From the NCBI GenBank assembly GCA_002378585.1, contig DFSJ01000144.1:1-5192 (forward strand): a stretch of 5,192 bases of DNA. The letters are read 5' to 3'. Below, in pieces: positions 5,171-5,192 of this stretch; within the stretch, counting starts at the first letter, position 1; each line of letters starts with the position of its first letter. A program made the translations under genes and the position numbers. This stretch comes from Flavobacteriaceae bacterium UBA3440. Lineage in GTDB: Bacteria; Bacteroidota; Bacteroidia; Flavobacteriales; Flavobacteriaceae. The notes under the pieces were generated by a model, which did not search any database, had not been told where the DNA came from, and saw nothing but the letters and a program-made list of their open reading frames with translations.

Positions 5171-5192
5171 TGCCCGAGGCGGGAATCGAACC
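5171..5192 (-). tRNA. tRNA gene 3' end, cut by the window edge
   Basis: Read on the minus strand, the visible part gives the start of a T stem (GG), the T loop TTCGATT, the T stem CCCGC, an acceptor strand CTCGGGC and the discriminator A at 5171. CCA is not encoded, as in many Bacteroidota tRNAs. The rest of the gene, including the anticodon, lies beyond the right edge, so the amino acid cannot be assigned. The expected 5' acceptor strand would be GCCCGAG, which is found in some leucine tRNAs, but that is a weak hint. A strong terminator follows directly. Confidence 0.8.

Noticed and set aside
4050..5192. A CRISPR array or integron cassette array in the gene-poor part.
   Set aside because: There are no regularly spaced repeats of 20 or more bases, and the hairpins lack attC core sequences.

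Overview
The window looks like chromosomal DNA of a Bacteroidota bacterium, probably a flavobacteria-like lineage. The reasons are AT-rich DNA, signal peptides ending just before a Gln, a type IX secretion (T9SS) type A sorting domain, a Bacteroidota-style mosaic surface protein, no clear Shine-Dalgarno sites, and a tRNA gene without an encoded CCA. I cannot name the species from this sequence.

Left part (1-4049). After a 151-base leader come three plus-strand genes packed like one operon. The first is a small predicted outer-membrane beta-barrel (152-790). The second is a 146-residue T9SS cargo protein that is little more than a signal peptide, about 50 residues and a sorting domain; it overlaps gene 1 by 35 bases (756-1196). 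The third starts 3 bases later and encodes a 949-residue mosaic surface protein (1200-4049). Its modules, in order, are a signal peptide, a Bacteroidota N-terminal domain, five repeats of about 30 residues with acidic loops, a YadA-like head with a 17-residue period, a GFLPPRMT-type linker, two fibronectin-III-like domains and a Lcl_C/DUF1566-type C-terminal domain. All three products should cross the inner membrane and end in the outer membrane or on the cell surface. The likely theme is a surface adhesin or fibre with helper proteins, but no partner or substrate can be read from the sequence.

Right part (4050-5192). No intact gene lies here. It holds a decayed plus-strand C-terminal fragment of another T9SS cargo protein (about 4131-4545: Ig-like piece plus sorting domain, with three stops and a frameshift). 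It also holds a truncated 3' end of a tRNA on the minus strand (4090-4116), four strong hairpins, a triple GAGTCCAG repeat, and the 3' end of a probably intact minus-strand tRNA running off the right edge (5171-5192). Three hairpins have a minus-strand T-run and no comparable plus-strand one, and the fourth has T-runs on both sides. In two of the four, mismatches on the plus strand become G-U pairs in minus-strand RNA. The right part therefore reads as the decayed end of a minus-strand tRNA or island region meeting the plus-strand surface-protein operon.

The most interesting points are the pseudogene hidden among stop codons, the pair of co-oriented tRNA 3' ends that could be remnants of attachment sites, and the modular architecture of the 949-residue protein.
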